From contig CAMWJF010000026.1 of assembly GCA_947174505.1 (NCBI GenBank), forward strand, positions 1 to 58,462: a stretch of 58,462 nucleotides of DNA, written 5' to 3'. Origin of the DNA: an uncultured Lachnospiraceae bacterium. Its GTDB lineage: Bacteria > Bacillota > Clostridia > Lachnospirales > Lachnospiraceae. Below, piece after piece: positions 34,851-45,241 of the stretch. Positions within the stretch are counted from its first letter, which is position 1, and every line of letters starts with the position of its first letter. The notes below the pieces were generated by a model. It did no database searches. It saw only the letters and a list, made by a program, of their open reading frames with translations, and was not told where the DNA came from. Made by a program: the position numbers and the translations under genes.

Positions 34851-35921
34851 TCACTCTATATCCTCATCATAGACATACTCTATCATTTCTTCTTCCTCTA
34901 CTTGACTAATTTGATGCTCATATAAATACTTGTCTATATTTTTGACTCCATGTTCCTTCAAAAATTTCACACATGTTTTCTCAATATTTCCCCAATTATT
35001 ATTATACGCTTCATCAAAATATTTTTCACAGTCCTTGAGCATCATTAACGTTCTAAGCAATCCAATGTATGTATCATTTTCCTCATAAACACTCAAATAG
35101 TAATTTATATCATCTTCTATCTCCTGAACTTTTTTATATCCAAATCTTACCAACTCTTCAACAACTATTTCCGTGACAATTTCTCCTCCGGGGCAAGGTT
35201 CTATATTATCCACATTTTCAAACTTTCTCAATAAGTACTGCTCTACCGACTTTGAATCTATATCTAAATCATAATCCCCTTTTGATACTGCCTTTTTCAT
35301 GCTTTTCGCATATTCATCTATATCTTCCGACAGCTTATCAAACTCATGATCCATCATCTCTAAAACACCAGCTATCAAATAGAATCTTCTCTTAATTTCT
35401 TTGGGCAGCACCCCTGCAAATTTATAATTTCTATCATGCTCTATTTCTGCCCAAGCGTGCTGTAACAATGTTCTTACCTGCACCTCGCATTTTAAGCCTT
35501 CATACAGTTTATACTCAGATAGTTCAAGACGTTTTGAACTTAACTGCAATATATAATGAACAGATAAATATCCTACCTTATCTGTTTCTAAAATATCTGC
35601 TTTATTCTCAGAATTACCTTTATCAACACAAAATTCATCCTGCAAAATCTTACATATGCTCGCAACGTCTTGATTTGTATAGGCAATAATCCTAATTCCT
35701 GATATATCGGTTATTTGATTGACTGGATCTGTATATTTTTCATATTTGCATTTGTTCAAATAGCTTTCTTTTTCCTTTACCCGATGGCAGACACTTTGAT
35801 AAGGTATATCTTTTGATTTCAAAATTTTAGTAATAATTTCTTCGATTTCTTGAGAAAATTGTTCATATAATGCCTTATTCTTATCATACCATTGTTCTAT
35901 ATCTTTCATCTTCTGCTCCAT
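34851..35921 (-). CDS. RelA/SpoT-domain alarmone synthetase-like protein
   Basis: A 356-residue protein. Residues about 20-190 are a (p)ppGpp-synthetase-type domain: RVKEKESYLNKCKYEKY, ITDISGIRIIAY and CEVQVRTLLQHAWAEIEHDRNYK, with the Arg, Lys, Asp, Gln and Glu expected in the active site. The HD hydrolase and TGS domains of long Rel are absent. The C-terminal half (about 200-356) is helical and acidic and not recognised. The gene is much richer in A+T than its surroundings, a sign of transfer. It lies just after a decayed ParE toxin. Small synthetases of this kind can be stress enzymes or toxins (toxSAS, CapRel); which applies is open. Confidence 0.75.
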   Translation of the reverse strand: MEQKMKDIEQWYDKNKALYEQFSQEIEEIITKILKSKDIPYQSVCHRVKEKESYLNKCKYEKYTDPVNQITDISGIRIIAYTNQDVASICKILQDEFCVDKGNSENKADILETDKVGYLSVHYILQLSSKRLELSEYKLYEGLKCEVQVRTLLQHAWAEIEHDRNYKFAGVLPKEIKRRFYLIAGVLEMMDHEFDKLSEDIDEYAKSMKKAVSKGDYDLDIDSKSVEQYLLRKFENVDNIEPCPGGEIVTEIVVEELVRFGYKKVQEIEDDINYYLSVYEENDTYIGLLRTLMMLKDCEKYFDEAYNNNWGNIEKTCVKFLKEHGVKNIDKYLYEHQISQVEEEEMIEYVYDEDIE

Positions 35922-35929
35922 AATACTTC

Positions 35930-36109
35930 CTACTTGTCTTTATCTTTCGGCCGCAATTCCTTAATTATAATAGTACATAATATATTCTCAATTTGAGCAT
36001 ATATTTCCCGAATGGTCCTTACTGCCATTTCTTCATTATCTTCAGCAATATACTCTTTAATGTCCTTTAAGTCCTCTGCCACAACAGGATTAATTCGCAA
36101 TTTCATCAT
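35930..36109 (-). pseudogene. Truncated ParE/RelE-family toxin
   Basis: A 59-codon frame starting 3 nt after the antitoxin stop. It begins MMKLRINPVVAEDLKDIKEYIAEDNEE and continues MAVRTIREIYAQIENI, the N-terminal two helices of ParE toxins. It then diverges to an unrelated tail and stops, missing the C-terminal strands with the active surface (full length is about 95 residues). It is probably inactive, cut short where the AT-rich RelA/SpoT-like gene begins. Confidence 0.65.
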
Positions 36110-36112
36110 AGA

Positions 36113-36361
36113 CTATACCCCGACAGAATTCTTCAGTTCATCCAAACTCATCCAGGCACTCTCATCTTTAACTGCATCTTCCGCTTCCCGCAACTTCATC
36201 AACAGCTTTTTCTCCGCCTTCTCGCGCTCATAGTCCTCAATATCCATAACTACAAACTTACCTCTTCCATTTTTTGTCAAAAAAACAGGTTCTCCAATCT
36301 GACAGTTTTTGAGCACCTCATTATAGTTTCTTAAATCTGATACAGGTAATATATTTGGCAT
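36113..36361 (-). CDS. Phd/YefM-family antitoxin
   Basis: An 82-residue protein with the Phd/YefM N-terminal fold: ILPVSDLRNYNEVLKNCQIGEPVFLTKNGRGKFVVMDIEDYE. The acidic helical C-terminus would wrap the toxin. It binds its own promoter in this family. The ParE gene behind it is truncated, so this antitoxin is probably an orphan. Confidence 0.85.
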   Translation of the reverse strand: MPNILPVSDLRNYNEVLKNCQIGEPVFLTKNGRGKFVVMDIEDYEREKAEKKLLMKLREAEDAVKDESAWMSLDELKNSVGV

Positions 36362-36514
36362 AGATTGACTTCCTTTCTGTAAATAGTTTCTTTATCCTAC
36401 TTATATATTATATCTATTTATCGTAAAATTCAACTTAAAATTTTACAGCACTAAATTCAATAACATCCATAAAGATTCACACTGACAGAGACACAATTCA
36501 GGCTATCCTCTCAA

Positions 36515-36985
36515 TTAATATGTTTCCCTCCGATGCTGCAAATGAATCCCGATATGTCCTATCCCTAAAATAATGCTTGCCACCAGCATCCATATGACTT
36601 TCCCGTAGATACCAAGCAGAAAAAAAGCCATTACAGGCAATGTGGCTCCGGCCACAGAAATCCCAAAGAAACTACTGTAAAAATCGCTTAATCTGCGCTC
36701 ACTTTTAAAGTACCGCACCCACCAGATTTCATACATAATCATCAGGGCAAATGCCGCCACAAGCCACCATGACCATTTCGACCATTCCCTCAAATTAAAA
36801 TCGGAGAAAATGAGGGCACAGCAGGTCGTCAGCACCTCTCCCGCCCTTTCCAAAAGCACGAGAAACCTGTTCTCCTTTTCCGCGCTGTAACCCTGCGGCT
36901 GATTTTTCGTCCAGATCAGATTCGGAACAATCAGCATCAGCAGAAAAAACAGACCTACATATGAAAATCCCGGATGTCCAAGCAT
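36515..36985 (-). CDS. Uncharacterised four-helix membrane protein
   Basis: A 156-residue membrane protein with helices at about 8-25, 48-62, 72-92 and 110-145. It has a conserved-looking start (GFSYVGLFFLLMLIVPNLIWTKNQPQGY) seen in small Firmicute membrane proteins of unknown role. The upstream GGAGG is about 12 nt from ATG 36985. No function is assigned. Confidence 0.6.
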   Translation of the reverse strand: MLGHPGFSYVGLFFLLMLIVPNLIWTKNQPQGYSAEKENRFLVLLERAGEVLTTCCALIFSDFNLREWSKWSWWLVAAFALMIMYEIWWVRYFKSERRLSDFYSSFFGISVAGATLPVMAFFLLGIYGKVIWMLVASIILGIGHIGIHLQHRRETY

Positions 36986-37029
36986 AGCGCTTACCCGCCT
37001 CCTTTAAAAAAAATTTTTAACTTGTGACA

Positions 37030-37072
37030 CAAAAAATCCCATATACAAGCAAGTTCACCTGTATATGGGATT
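37030..37072 (-). terminator. Terminator of gdhA
   Basis: AATCCCATATAC (minus, 37072-37061) pairs perfectly with GTATATGGGATT (37046-37035), followed by a T4 run, 22 bp after the gdhA stop. Confidence 0.85.
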
Positions 37073-37094
37073 CTTGATTTTTAATACATATACA

Positions 37095-38519
<1,425 letters not shown>

Positions 38520-38650
38520 TTAGCGAATTAAAGTGTAAAAATTTCCTCTGTATTTTTTAGATAAATTGTACAATAATACTAAAATACTTGTATACAAACT
38601 TTCTCATCCGTATACTCTTGCACGGTAAAATGCGCCTATAGCCGAATGAG

Positions 38651-39082
38651 TTACAGATATTCCTTCAGCCGTTCAATGCTTTTTTCCTCAAAATCCATCA
38701 GCTCCTTGGCCAATTCCACAGTCGCATCCGTGGCAAGACCATTGTGTTTTAAGCTCTTCCACATGCTGGTAATGCCTCTGTTGCTCCCCTGAATCATCAT
38801 TTCCGCCAGGTGCTCTGTGCTGATATTAAAGGCTGTATTCGCATGTATGCTCCCCTTGAGCATCATTTCCCCGATCTGACTGCCGCGGTACCCCTCCCCG
38901 TCCTGCTGCAGAATCTGATCCAGCGCCCGGTTATGGATATCCGCATAATGCAGTGACTGTCTGGACAAAGTGATAGAGAAATCATCATTCCCGATTTTGT
39001 CCAGGATCGTATCGATGGCCGTCATTCCCATCTGCGTGTTTTTCTGTATTTCCTTCAAAACCATCTCGTCATCATGTTTCAT
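38651..39082 (-). CDS. Uncharacterised all-helical protein, ferritin-like in pattern
   Basis: A 143-residue soluble protein predicted to be helical throughout, with His and Glu at intervals (for example SLHYADIHNRALDQIL). The pattern is reminiscent of four-helix bundle proteins but no metal-ligand ExxH pairs are clear. It was not recognised as a named family. ATG 39082 follows GGAAGGAG. Monocistronic. Confidence 0.55.
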   Translation of the reverse strand: MKHDDEMVLKEIQKNTQMGMTAIDTILDKIGNDDFSITLSRQSLHYADIHNRALDQILQQDGEGYRGSQIGEMMLKGSIHANTAFNISTEHLAEMMIQGSNRGITSMWKSLKHNGLATDATVELAKELMDFEEKSIERLKEYL

Positions 39083-39131
39083 GGATACACTCCTTCCTTC
39101 TCTGCTGTCATCCGACTCCGCTTATCCGCGC

Positions 39132-39167
39132 AAAGAAAACAGATGAGAGCAATATACCCTCATCTGT
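39132..39167 (-). terminator. Terminator of the SH3 membrane protein gene
   Basis: ACAGATGAG (minus, 39167-39159) pairs with CTCATCTGT (39147-39139), followed by TTTCTTT, 36 bp past the stop codon. Confidence 0.75.
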
Positions 39168-39202
39168 CCAGTCTTTCCGTTTTATTCGGTTTTAATCCGA
39201 TT

Positions 39203-40495
39203 TTATTCAACAAACTCCGATTTCACATAGGCCGTTTCCCCGTTGTACTTAATCTTCGTCCAGCCATCGGCCTGTTTCATAATCACTTCAAATGTCTCAC
39301 CCATATAGGCCGTCGCTATCTTCTCAGAGTTCTCGCTTGCGCCTTTTCGGATTCTGACAGTTTCCTTGACCCTCACCGTACCGTTTGTAGTCGTAGAATC
39401 CCCGCTGTTATCCGCCTGCTGCTCCTGCGCATTCTCTTCTTCATTGTCATCATCCTCTGTCTGCTCCACTTCGGATGCTGCCATCGTCTCGGAAGGCTCC
39501 AGATAATCGCTCTTGATATAAGCTTCCCCACCGTCGTACCTGATCTTACTCCATCCGTTGCCCTTCTCTTCCAGAAGCTCAAATTCGTCTCCGATATCCG
39601 CTTTACCCAGCTTATCCGCCGTCTCGCTGTCGGAAGTCCTTATATTAACAACGTCTGTCGCTTTTACCTTGGTAACAACCTCGGCAGGCGCTTCCTCCCC
39701 GGTTTCCTCAGGTGTTTCCTCCCCCGTCTCTTCCGGCTCCTCACTCTGCTCCGCACGCGCCAGTGCTTCACCTACATTCTTTTCGATCTCCTCCCGCAGC
39801 TCTAAGAGAAAATCAGCTAACTGTGGATCATCTACCACCATTTTGTTATAAGACTCAGCCGCTTTATTATTCAGATCAATCACATCCGCCTGCAGCTGGA
39901 TTTCCCGCATGTAATGCAGTTCGCTATCGCTTTCCTCGCCGTCCTCATTGATGTAAAGCTCTCCGTCCTCATTGGTACAAACATAGTACGTCCGCATTCC
40001 GGGAATTGCTTTATCATAATCAGTGAACTTCAATTCTGCGTAGACATAGGCAATATAGGTACCGTCCTTCGGCCCTGCCTTTGTATAAATCTCCAGTGGC
40101 GGATAGGAATCGATATATTTACTTGTCTCCGCCGCTCTCAGAATCTCCGTCGCATCCATGTAGTAGACCAGCTTCTCCATGGTAGCTGTGTCGCCTTCCA
40201 CCATCGCCTTATAGTAGACATCAAACAGCTCATTGATTCCCGGAACGGCATCTTTCTCTAAAGGTACTTCCGGCACGTTAAGCAGCGCATCATCTTCCGC
40301 TGCACCTTCTTCCGGCGCAACCACCGTCTCTTCCTGCTCCACCTTCCGCTTATTCGCCTGAACCGCTATCACTATCGTTAATGCGACGCAGACCACTAAG
40401 ATGACAGGAAGAACAATTTTGGAGTATCGTACCAGCCAGTCCTTGAACACTTCGAACTTTGCCTTCAGACCCTCCCCTATTGTATTGTTTGTCAT
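39203..40495 (-). CDS. Membrane-anchored protein with two bacterial SH3 domains
   Basis: A 430-residue protein. A single membrane helix (about 28-48, VLPVILVVCVALTIVIAV) leaves a short cytoplasmic N-terminus. Residues 70-235 form an external domain with a DUF-like ligand-binding pattern (INELFDVYYKAMVEGDTATMEKL). An acidic linker follows, then SH3b domains at about 275-335 (VNIRTSDSETADKLGKADIGD) and 370-430 (VRIRKGASENSEKIATAYMGE). SH3b domains bind cell-wall peptide. The likely place is the outer membrane face; the function is unknown. ATG 40495 is 9 nt from GGAGG; ATG 40501 is nearer. Confidence 0.7.
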   Translation of the reverse strand: MTNNTIGEGLKAKFEVFKDWLVRYSKIVLPVILVVCVALTIVIAVQANKRKVEQEETVVAPEEGAAEDDALLNVPEVPLEKDAVPGINELFDVYYKAMVEGDTATMEKLVYYMDATEILRAAETSKYIDSYPPLEIYTKAGPKDGTYIAYVYAELKFTDYDKAIPGMRTYYVCTNEDGELYINEDGEESDSELHYMREIQLQADVIDLNNKAAESYNKMVVDDPQLADFLLELREEIEKNVGEALARAEQSEEPEETGEETPEETGEEAPAEVVTKVKATDVVNIRTSDSETADKLGKADIGDEFELLEEKGNGWSKIRYDGGEAYIKSDYLEPSETMAASEVEQTEDDDNEEENAQEQQADNSGDSTTTNGTVRVKETVRIRKGASENSEKIATAYMGETFEVIMKQADGWTKIKYNGETAYVKSEFVE

Positions 40496-40610
40496 ATTCA
40501 TACTCCTCCATCCGCCGACCCGGAACCGTAGTCCCCCTCGTCAACCCGGAACGGAACTGGCACTGTGTAATGTGGCTCCAGCAGAACTCTGCTGAAACCT
40601 CAGTCTTAGA

Positions 40611-40644
40611 ATTTCCGGGACGATATCCACATATCATCCCGGAA
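40611..40644. other. Strong hairpin downstream of tRNA-Arg
   Basis: TTCCGGGACGATAT pairs with ATATCATCCCGGAA around CCAC with one G-U type mismatch. It lies about 10 bp beyond the 3' end of the leftward tRNA. There is no T-run, so it may guide 3' processing or be a palindromic repeat. Confidence 0.55.
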
Positions 40645-40654
40645 ACCATGCTCA

Positions 40655-40726
40655 TGCACCCGACAGGACTCGAACCTGCATCAAAGGCGTCGGAGGCCTA
40701 CGTTTTATCCATTAGACTACGGGTGC
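40655..40726 (-). tRNA. tRNA-Arg (anticodon CCG)
   Basis: The minus strand folds as a 72-nt tRNA. Acceptor GCACCCG pairs with CGGGTGC, the anticodon loop CTCCGAC gives anticodon CCG, the T-loop is TTCGAGT with stem GCAGG/CCTGT, and the discriminator base is A. CCA is not encoded. It reads the CGG codon. A possible promoter (TTGTAA, 17 bp, TAAAGT) lies upstream. Confidence 0.93.
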
Positions 40727-40829
40727 CCGCCTCAATGAAACAAACTTTACGCAATCAATAAAATTGTTACAAATTTGTTACATCTTTTGTATCATACAGC
40801 ATGCGGGCACACTTGTCAAGTAATGATGT

Positions 40830-41717
40830 CTAAGAAATAATTTCCTCGATTTCCGAATTTTTACGACTATAGCGGTAAAGCCCGTAAGAAAGCACTTCCT
40901 CCGGTTCCACCTGAGTTCGGTTGACCTCCCCCACCATCTGTCTGTAAAAGTCATATTCCCTCACATGATCATCAGGTATCAGCAGCACCTCATGAACAGA
41001 GCTTGGCAGAATCAGGAGATCACAGCCAAGCCGCTCCGCCAGCTTCCCAATCTTTTCGGAATACAGCATAGCCGACGCACCAAACCGCTTTTCCTGATTT
41101 GTCAGCACATACATCAGTGCCGTGTCGCTCTCCCGCACAGTAACACCCGTCATCTCCGAAACCAGTTCCCGCATGGAAACCAGAAGCTCTGGCATACTTC
41201 TCCTCGTATTGCGTCCAGCGGTCCGATAGAGCGATTCCGCATTCTGTTTCCACATCAGCATATGCTGCCGCTTGACCGTAATAGAGCCGCCTGCCATCAC
41301 ATCCTCCTCCAGCGCATAATAAAAAACGATTGCCAGATCATGCCATCTCAGATGGGGAGCATCCCTCAAAAACTTTTTATTCTTTTCAAAGCTGACCAGC
41401 TTATAGAAGATTCTTTCCTTCACCTTGCTGTAATCACGAAAAAAATCCATATCCAGATCCAGGGCCATGGACTGTTCCTCATAACAGTTGATGATCCGCT
41501 CCACAAGAAAGCCGAGCCGCTCGCCTTCCAGGTACTCCTGATAAAGTCCCTCCAGATAGATGGTCGGAAAAATGCTGTCCTCCTGCCGTGTTATGGCAAT
41601 TCCCGTCTGCTCCACGTCGTTATTTTTTGTCACGCGGATTACCCTGATCTCATAGGCATCCCCCATTCTCTCCTGTAATAAATCCACAATACTGTCCACA
41701 AATTTCTGAAATCCCAT
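40830..41717 (-). CDS. DUF5688 family protein
   Basis: A 295-residue soluble protein with the DUF5688 layout: an N-terminal alpha/beta part (IRVIRVTKNNDVEQTGIAI, PTIYLEGLYQEY) and a C-terminal part (FGASAMLYSEKIGKLAERLGCDLLILPSSVHEVLLIP). The family is common in Lachnospiraceae and its function is unknown. ATG 41717 follows AGAGG with 5-nt spacing. Confidence 0.72.
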   Translation of the reverse strand: MGFQKFVDSIVDLLQERMGDAYEIRVIRVTKNNDVEQTGIAITRQEDSIFPTIYLEGLYQEYLEGERLGFLVERIINCYEEQSMALDLDMDFFRDYSKVKERIFYKLVSFEKNKKFLRDAPHLRWHDLAIVFYYALEEDVMAGGSITVKRQHMLMWKQNAESLYRTAGRNTRRSMPELLVSMRELVSEMTGVTVRESDTALMYVLTNQEKRFGASAMLYSEKIGKLAERLGCDLLILPSSVHEVLLIPDDHVREYDFYRQMVGEVNRTQVEPEEVLSYGLYRYSRKNSEIEEIIS

Positions 41718-41775
41718 ATTTTCCTCTTTCCCATTCTCTCCGGGCATATTGGATTTCTGACTCTGCCAATTCATG

Positions 41776-41812
41776 CATAAGCAGATTCGAGATGCTCCGC
41801 ATCTCTTATGCG
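41776..41812. repeat. Hairpin repeat near efp, possibly related to the dispersed family
   Basis: An inner stem GAGATGC-TCC-GCATCTC is enclosed by GCATAAG and (CT)TATGC outer arms. The core resembles the GAGAATGC-TCC-GCATTCTC repeats elsewhere in the window. Confidence 0.5.
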
Positions 41813-41815
41813 CGC

Positions 41816-41850
41816 AAAAAAGACAATACAGACCTAAGTCTATATTGTCT
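41816..41850 (-). terminator. Terminator of efp
   Basis: On the minus strand a 13-bp stem (41838-41850 with 41821-41833, one mismatch) and loop TTAG is followed by a T6 run, 27 bp beyond the efp stop. Confidence 0.85.
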
Positions 41851-41877
41851 TATGGGCTTTGACGTAATGTGATGCTT

Positions 41878-42435
41878 TTATACTCTGGACAGATACTCGC
41901 CTGATCTGGTATCAATCTTGATCTTCTCACCGTTTTCCACAAACAGCGGCACCATAACCTTCGCGCCGGTCTCCACGATAGCGGGCTTTGTTGCGCCTGT
42001 AGCGGTATCTCCCTTAAATCCCGGCTCGGTGTCGGTGATTTCCAGCTCTACAAACAGCGGCGGCTCGATTGCAAATACATTACCGTTATAAGAACAGATC
42101 TTAACCATCTCATTCTCTTTCACGAATTTCAGCGCATCGCCAACTGCCTCTGCATTCAACGCGATCTGGTCGTATGTCTCCGTGTCCATGAAATTGAACA
42201 GGTCACCGTCAGAATATAAATACTGCATGTCCTTTCTGTCAATACGTGCCTGAGGGAATTTCTCGGTGGGACGGAAGCTCTTTTCCACCACACCGCCGTT
42301 GATGATGTTTTTCAGCTTCGTTCTGACAAAAGCAGCGCCTTTGCCCGGTTTTACATGCTGAAATTCAATTATCTGATAAACATTACCCTCCATTTCGACG
42401 GTAATGCCGTTTCTGAAATCACCCGCTGATACCAT
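41878..42435 (-). CDS. efp: Translation elongation factor P
   Basis: A 185-residue, three-beta-barrel factor that helps the ribosome through polyproline. The loop [12 protein letters not shown] carries the conserved Lys at the tip near 32, and the C-terminal OB barrel has the signature [33 protein letters not shown] 42435 follows GGAGGAG. The neighbouring aro genes are on the same strand. Confidence 0.96.
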   Translation of the reverse strand: MVSAGDFRNGITVEMEGNVYQIIEFQHVKPGKGAAFVRTKLKNIINGGVVEKSFRPTEKFPQARIDRKDMQYLYSDGDLFNFMDTETYDQIALNAEAVGDALKFVKENEMVKICSYNGNVFAIEPPLFVELEITDTEPGFKGDTATGATKPAIVETGAKVMVPLFVENGEKIKIDTRSGEYLSRV

Positions 42436-42536
42436 ATTTCTATCTCCTCCTAAGCTTTCACAAATATAATTCTTTTCTAGTTTATACTAAAAAAATCTAT
42501 TTTTCAACCTCTTTTGTAAAAAAGATCGTGCAACCG

Positions 42537-42968
42537 TTATTTGATATGTAAGATAAAATCGATTGCCTGCAGATAGCCGTCAAATCCCTGCCCGTAAATC
42601 TGCCTGTCGCATACGGGCACCGTCACCGATACTTTACGGAACTCCTCCCTCTGCGTAATATCGGAAATATGGATTTCCACTTTCGGTACGGTAATACTTG
42701 CCAGTGCGTCCCTGATGGCATAGCTGTAATGGGTAAAGGCGCCCGGATTGATCACAATCCCCTCTGTGCCGTCGAAGTAAGCGTCCTGAATCCGGTCGAT
42801 AATCGCGCCTTCATGGTTACTCTGAAACACCTCTATGGTGCTGTCCGTCTCCTCTCCCTTTTTCGCAATCATCTGTAACAGATCATCATAATTCTGCGTG
42901 CCATACACACTTTTTTCCCGAATCCCCAGAAAATTCAAATTCGGTCCGTTAATTACCAGTATCTTCAT
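42537..42968 (-). CDS. aroQ: 3-dehydroquinate dehydratase, type II
   Basis: A 143-residue enzyme converting 3-dehydroquinate to 3-dehydroshikimate in the shikimate pathway. Motifs are NGPNLNFLGIREKSVYG with catalytic Arg and Tyr, FQSNHEGAIID, NPGAFTHYSYAIRDAL and VEIHISDITQREEFRK with the catalytic His. ATG 42968 follows AAGGAG with 8-nt spacing. It forms an operon-like set with aroK and aroE. Confidence 0.95.
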   Translation of the reverse strand: MKILVINGPNLNFLGIREKSVYGTQNYDDLLQMIAKKGEETDSTIEVFQSNHEGAIIDRIQDAYFDGTEGIVINPGAFTHYSYAIRDALASITVPKVEIHISDITQREEFRKVSVTVPVCDRQIYGQGFDGYLQAIDFILHIK

Positions 42969-43022
42969 CCTATTCACTCCTTTCTCCTTTACGCCCAGGC
43001 GCCTTTCCCCTGTTCAGGTATC

Positions 43023-43535
43023 TTATATTTCCTCTACATTCTTCTCAATCTCGTCCAAAATCTCCGAAAAGCTCTTGCCATCCACCGTAATCACCACATC
43101 CGAGGCTTCCATGTAATAAGGATCTCTCTCCTCTAAAAGCGTCTCTATCTTCGACAGCGGATCATCCACCTGCAGAAGCGGTCTCGTGGTGTCATCTTTC
43201 AGTCTCTCATAAATCGTTCCGCCTTTGGCACGCAGATAAAAAACCTGTCCCAGCTCATGCAGAAGCGCCCTGTTTTCCTCCCGCACAGGCAGACCACCGC
43301 CCACCGATATGATCTGGTTTCCTGTCATGCCTGTCAGCTTTCTCAGGCAGGCCGTCTCTCTGTCCCGGAAATACGCCTCCCCGTCTGTTGCAAAAATATC
43401 CGATATGGTTCTTTGCTCCTCTTTCTCAATTTCCTTATCCGTATCTATGATCGTCCGCCGCAGACGGTAGGACAGCCTAAGCCCGACTGTGGACTTGCCG
43501 CATCCCATAAACCCGATCAATATTACATTTCTCAT
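43023..43535 (-). CDS. aroK: Shikimate kinase
   Basis: A 170-residue P-loop kinase: GFMGCGKSTVG (Walker A), DTDKEIE, shikimate-binding YFRDRE and GGGLPV, and a lid Arg in TRPLL. It makes shikimate 3-phosphate. ATG 43535 follows GGAGGAG. The gaps to aroE (65 bp) and aroQ (54 bp) suggest co-transcription. Confidence 0.95.
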   Translation of the reverse strand: MRNVILIGFMGCGKSTVGLRLSYRLRRTIIDTDKEIEKEEQRTISDIFATDGEAYFRDRETACLRKLTGMTGNQIISVGGGLPVREENRALLHELGQVFYLRAKGGTIYERLKDDTTRPLLQVDDPLSKIETLLEERDPYYMEASDVVITVDGKSFSEILDEIEKNVEEI

Positions 43536-43600
43536 GTTCTCCTCCATGTCAGAACTGTCCACTGCGATGACATGCCCTTTTTCTGCCGTAAGGTAACACC

Positions 43601-44464
43601 TTATATAAAATGTTCTTTCAGTTTCTCATAAACCACGCCCGCGTCCTCCTCGGACACCTTCACCCCGTTCCACAGCTCATAGGCAATGATTCCCTGATAA
43701 AGAAGCATCTTCAGGCCATTATATGCACGACCGCCGTTCTCCTTCACCAGCTTCATAAACCGCGTCTCCCACGGGCTGTAAATCAGGTCAAAACCCGTGT
43801 GAACCTTTGCGTAAAACCTCTCATCGTCAATCACCACATCTTCCACATGTGGCGCAAGCCCTACAGAAGTGCCCTGTATGGCCAGAAACCTCCGATCCGG
43901 CAGACTGTCAACCCCCGAAAGAGCTATCGGGAAAATCACCTCCCGCTCCACTGAGCGGTTTACCTCCTCCGCCACCTTCTGCGCCTTTTCCAGCGTACGG
44001 TTCATGAGATATACCCGCTTCGCCCCCCTCATGGCACACAGGTAGGCCACTGCCCTGGAAGCCCCTCCCGCCCCCAGCAGAATGATCTCCTCGTCCGCAA
44101 TCTGAATATTCTCCACCATCATGGCACGGTAAAGACCTTCCATATCCGTATTATAACCCTTAAATCCGCCCGGTACTGCCGCCAGCGTATTGACCGCGCC
44201 GATGGCCGCCGCCAGGGAATCCACCTCCCACAGGCAGGGAATCACCTCGCTCTTATATGGCACCGTCACATTAAGCCCCAAAAGCCGCAGCGCTGCAGCG
44301 CCCTTCACAGCATCCGCCAGCCGTCCCGTCTCCACCGGAAAAGGCACATACACAAGATTATGCCCAAATCTTTCCGCCAGCGTGTTATGTATCACCGGTG
44401 AAAGCGTATGCTCCACCGGATTTCCAATCAGCCCACAGGTTCTTGTCCTGCCGTCTATTTCCAT
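43601..44464 (-). CDS. aroE: Shikimate dehydrogenase
   Basis: A 287-residue NADPH enzyme reducing 3-dehydroshikimate to shikimate. The N-terminal substrate domain has GNPVEHTLSPVIHN and NVTVPYK (catalytic Lys) and GYNTDMEG (Asp); the nucleotide domain has LLGAGGASRAVAYL and NRTLEKA. ATG 44464 follows GGAGG with 5-nt spacing; two earlier in-frame codons lack a site. Confidence 0.95.
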   Translation of the reverse strand: MEIDGRTRTCGLIGNPVEHTLSPVIHNTLAERFGHNLVYVPFPVETGRLADAVKGAAALRLLGLNVTVPYKSEVIPCLWEVDSLAAAIGAVNTLAAVPGGFKGYNTDMEGLYRAMMVENIQIADEEIILLGAGGASRAVAYLCAMRGAKRVYLMNRTLEKAQKVAEEVNRSVEREVIFPIALSGVDSLPDRRFLAIQGTSVGLAPHVEDVVIDDERFYAKVHTGFDLIYSPWETRFMKLVKENGGRAYNGLKMLLYQGIIAYELWNGVKVSEEDAGVVYEKLKEHFI

Positions 44465-44495
44465 CTTTACCTCCATTCCTGCACAGCCCAAAGGC

Positions 44496-45020
44496 CTACC
44501 TCCGTCCCCGCTGTTTCTTTCCAGAAGAGCGCCTGTAAAAGAACAGCACGATCCACTCCAACCGCCTCTTCAGGACAATCTGAATTTCCTCCTTCGGATG
44601 AATAGGTTTGACAAGATAGGTCAATATCCCCGCCCGTTTTGCCCCCCATACATCCGTAAAAAGCTGGTCACCCACGAAGAGCGTGGTGGCAGGCTCTGTT
44701 TTCATAAGCTCCATAGCGCGCAGATAGCCCTTTTTAGCTGGTTTCCCCGCCTTATATATATAGCGTGAATGTACCTTGTCGCTAAACATTTTTACCCGCG
44801 GTTCCTTATTGTTGGACAAAAGCACGCTCTCAAAACCTATGTTTCCCAGTCTTTCAAAAAGCGCAATACTTCGTGCATCCGCGGGTGCACCGTGAGGTAC
44901 CAGCGTATTGTCAATATCAAAAATAATCCCCCGGAATCCCTCCCTGTATAATGCCTCAAAATCAATCTCATATACGGAATCCAGATATACATCCGGATAA
45001 AAACATGCAAGCCCTGCCAT
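44496..45020 (-). CDS. yqeG: YqeG family HAD phosphatase
   Basis: A 174-residue HAD-fold protein with FDIDNTLVPHG (nucleophile and general acid Asp), LLSNNKEPRV and FVGDQLFTDVWGA. The family is believed to be phosphatidylglycerophosphatase-like (GEP4 relatives). ATG 45020 follows AAGGAG with about 8-nt spacing. It is upstream of aroE with a 31-bp gap, the usual clostridial order. Confidence 0.9.
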   Translation of the reverse strand: MAGLACFYPDVYLDSVYEIDFEALYREGFRGIIFDIDNTLVPHGAPADARSIALFERLGNIGFESVLLSNNKEPRVKMFSDKVHSRYIYKAGKPAKKGYLRAMELMKTEPATTLFVGDQLFTDVWGAKRAGILTYLVKPIHPKEEIQIVLKRRLEWIVLFFYRRSSGKKQRGRR

Positions 45021-45197
45021 CTCTGTACTCCTTCTGGTTTCATTCGCAGTACAGGTTCTCACGGATTGTCTGCACGCCGCTTCGGTCCGCGCCCGGCAAG
45101 CGCCCCTATCCATCCAGCCGAATGAACACTTCGGTGGTCAAACTGCCGCTGCGCCTATTTTTCTGCCTGTCACTGCTCATTGCTTCCGTGCATATCA

Positions 45198-45232
45198 TAA
45201 CAAAACACCCTGCATTTATGCAAGGTGTTTTT
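45198..45232 (-). terminator. Terminator of nrdR
   Basis: AACACCTTGCA (minus) pairs with TGCAGGGTGTT around TAAA, followed by TTGTTAT, just after the nrdR stop. Confidence 0.75.
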
Positions 45233-45241
45233 CTATGCCTC

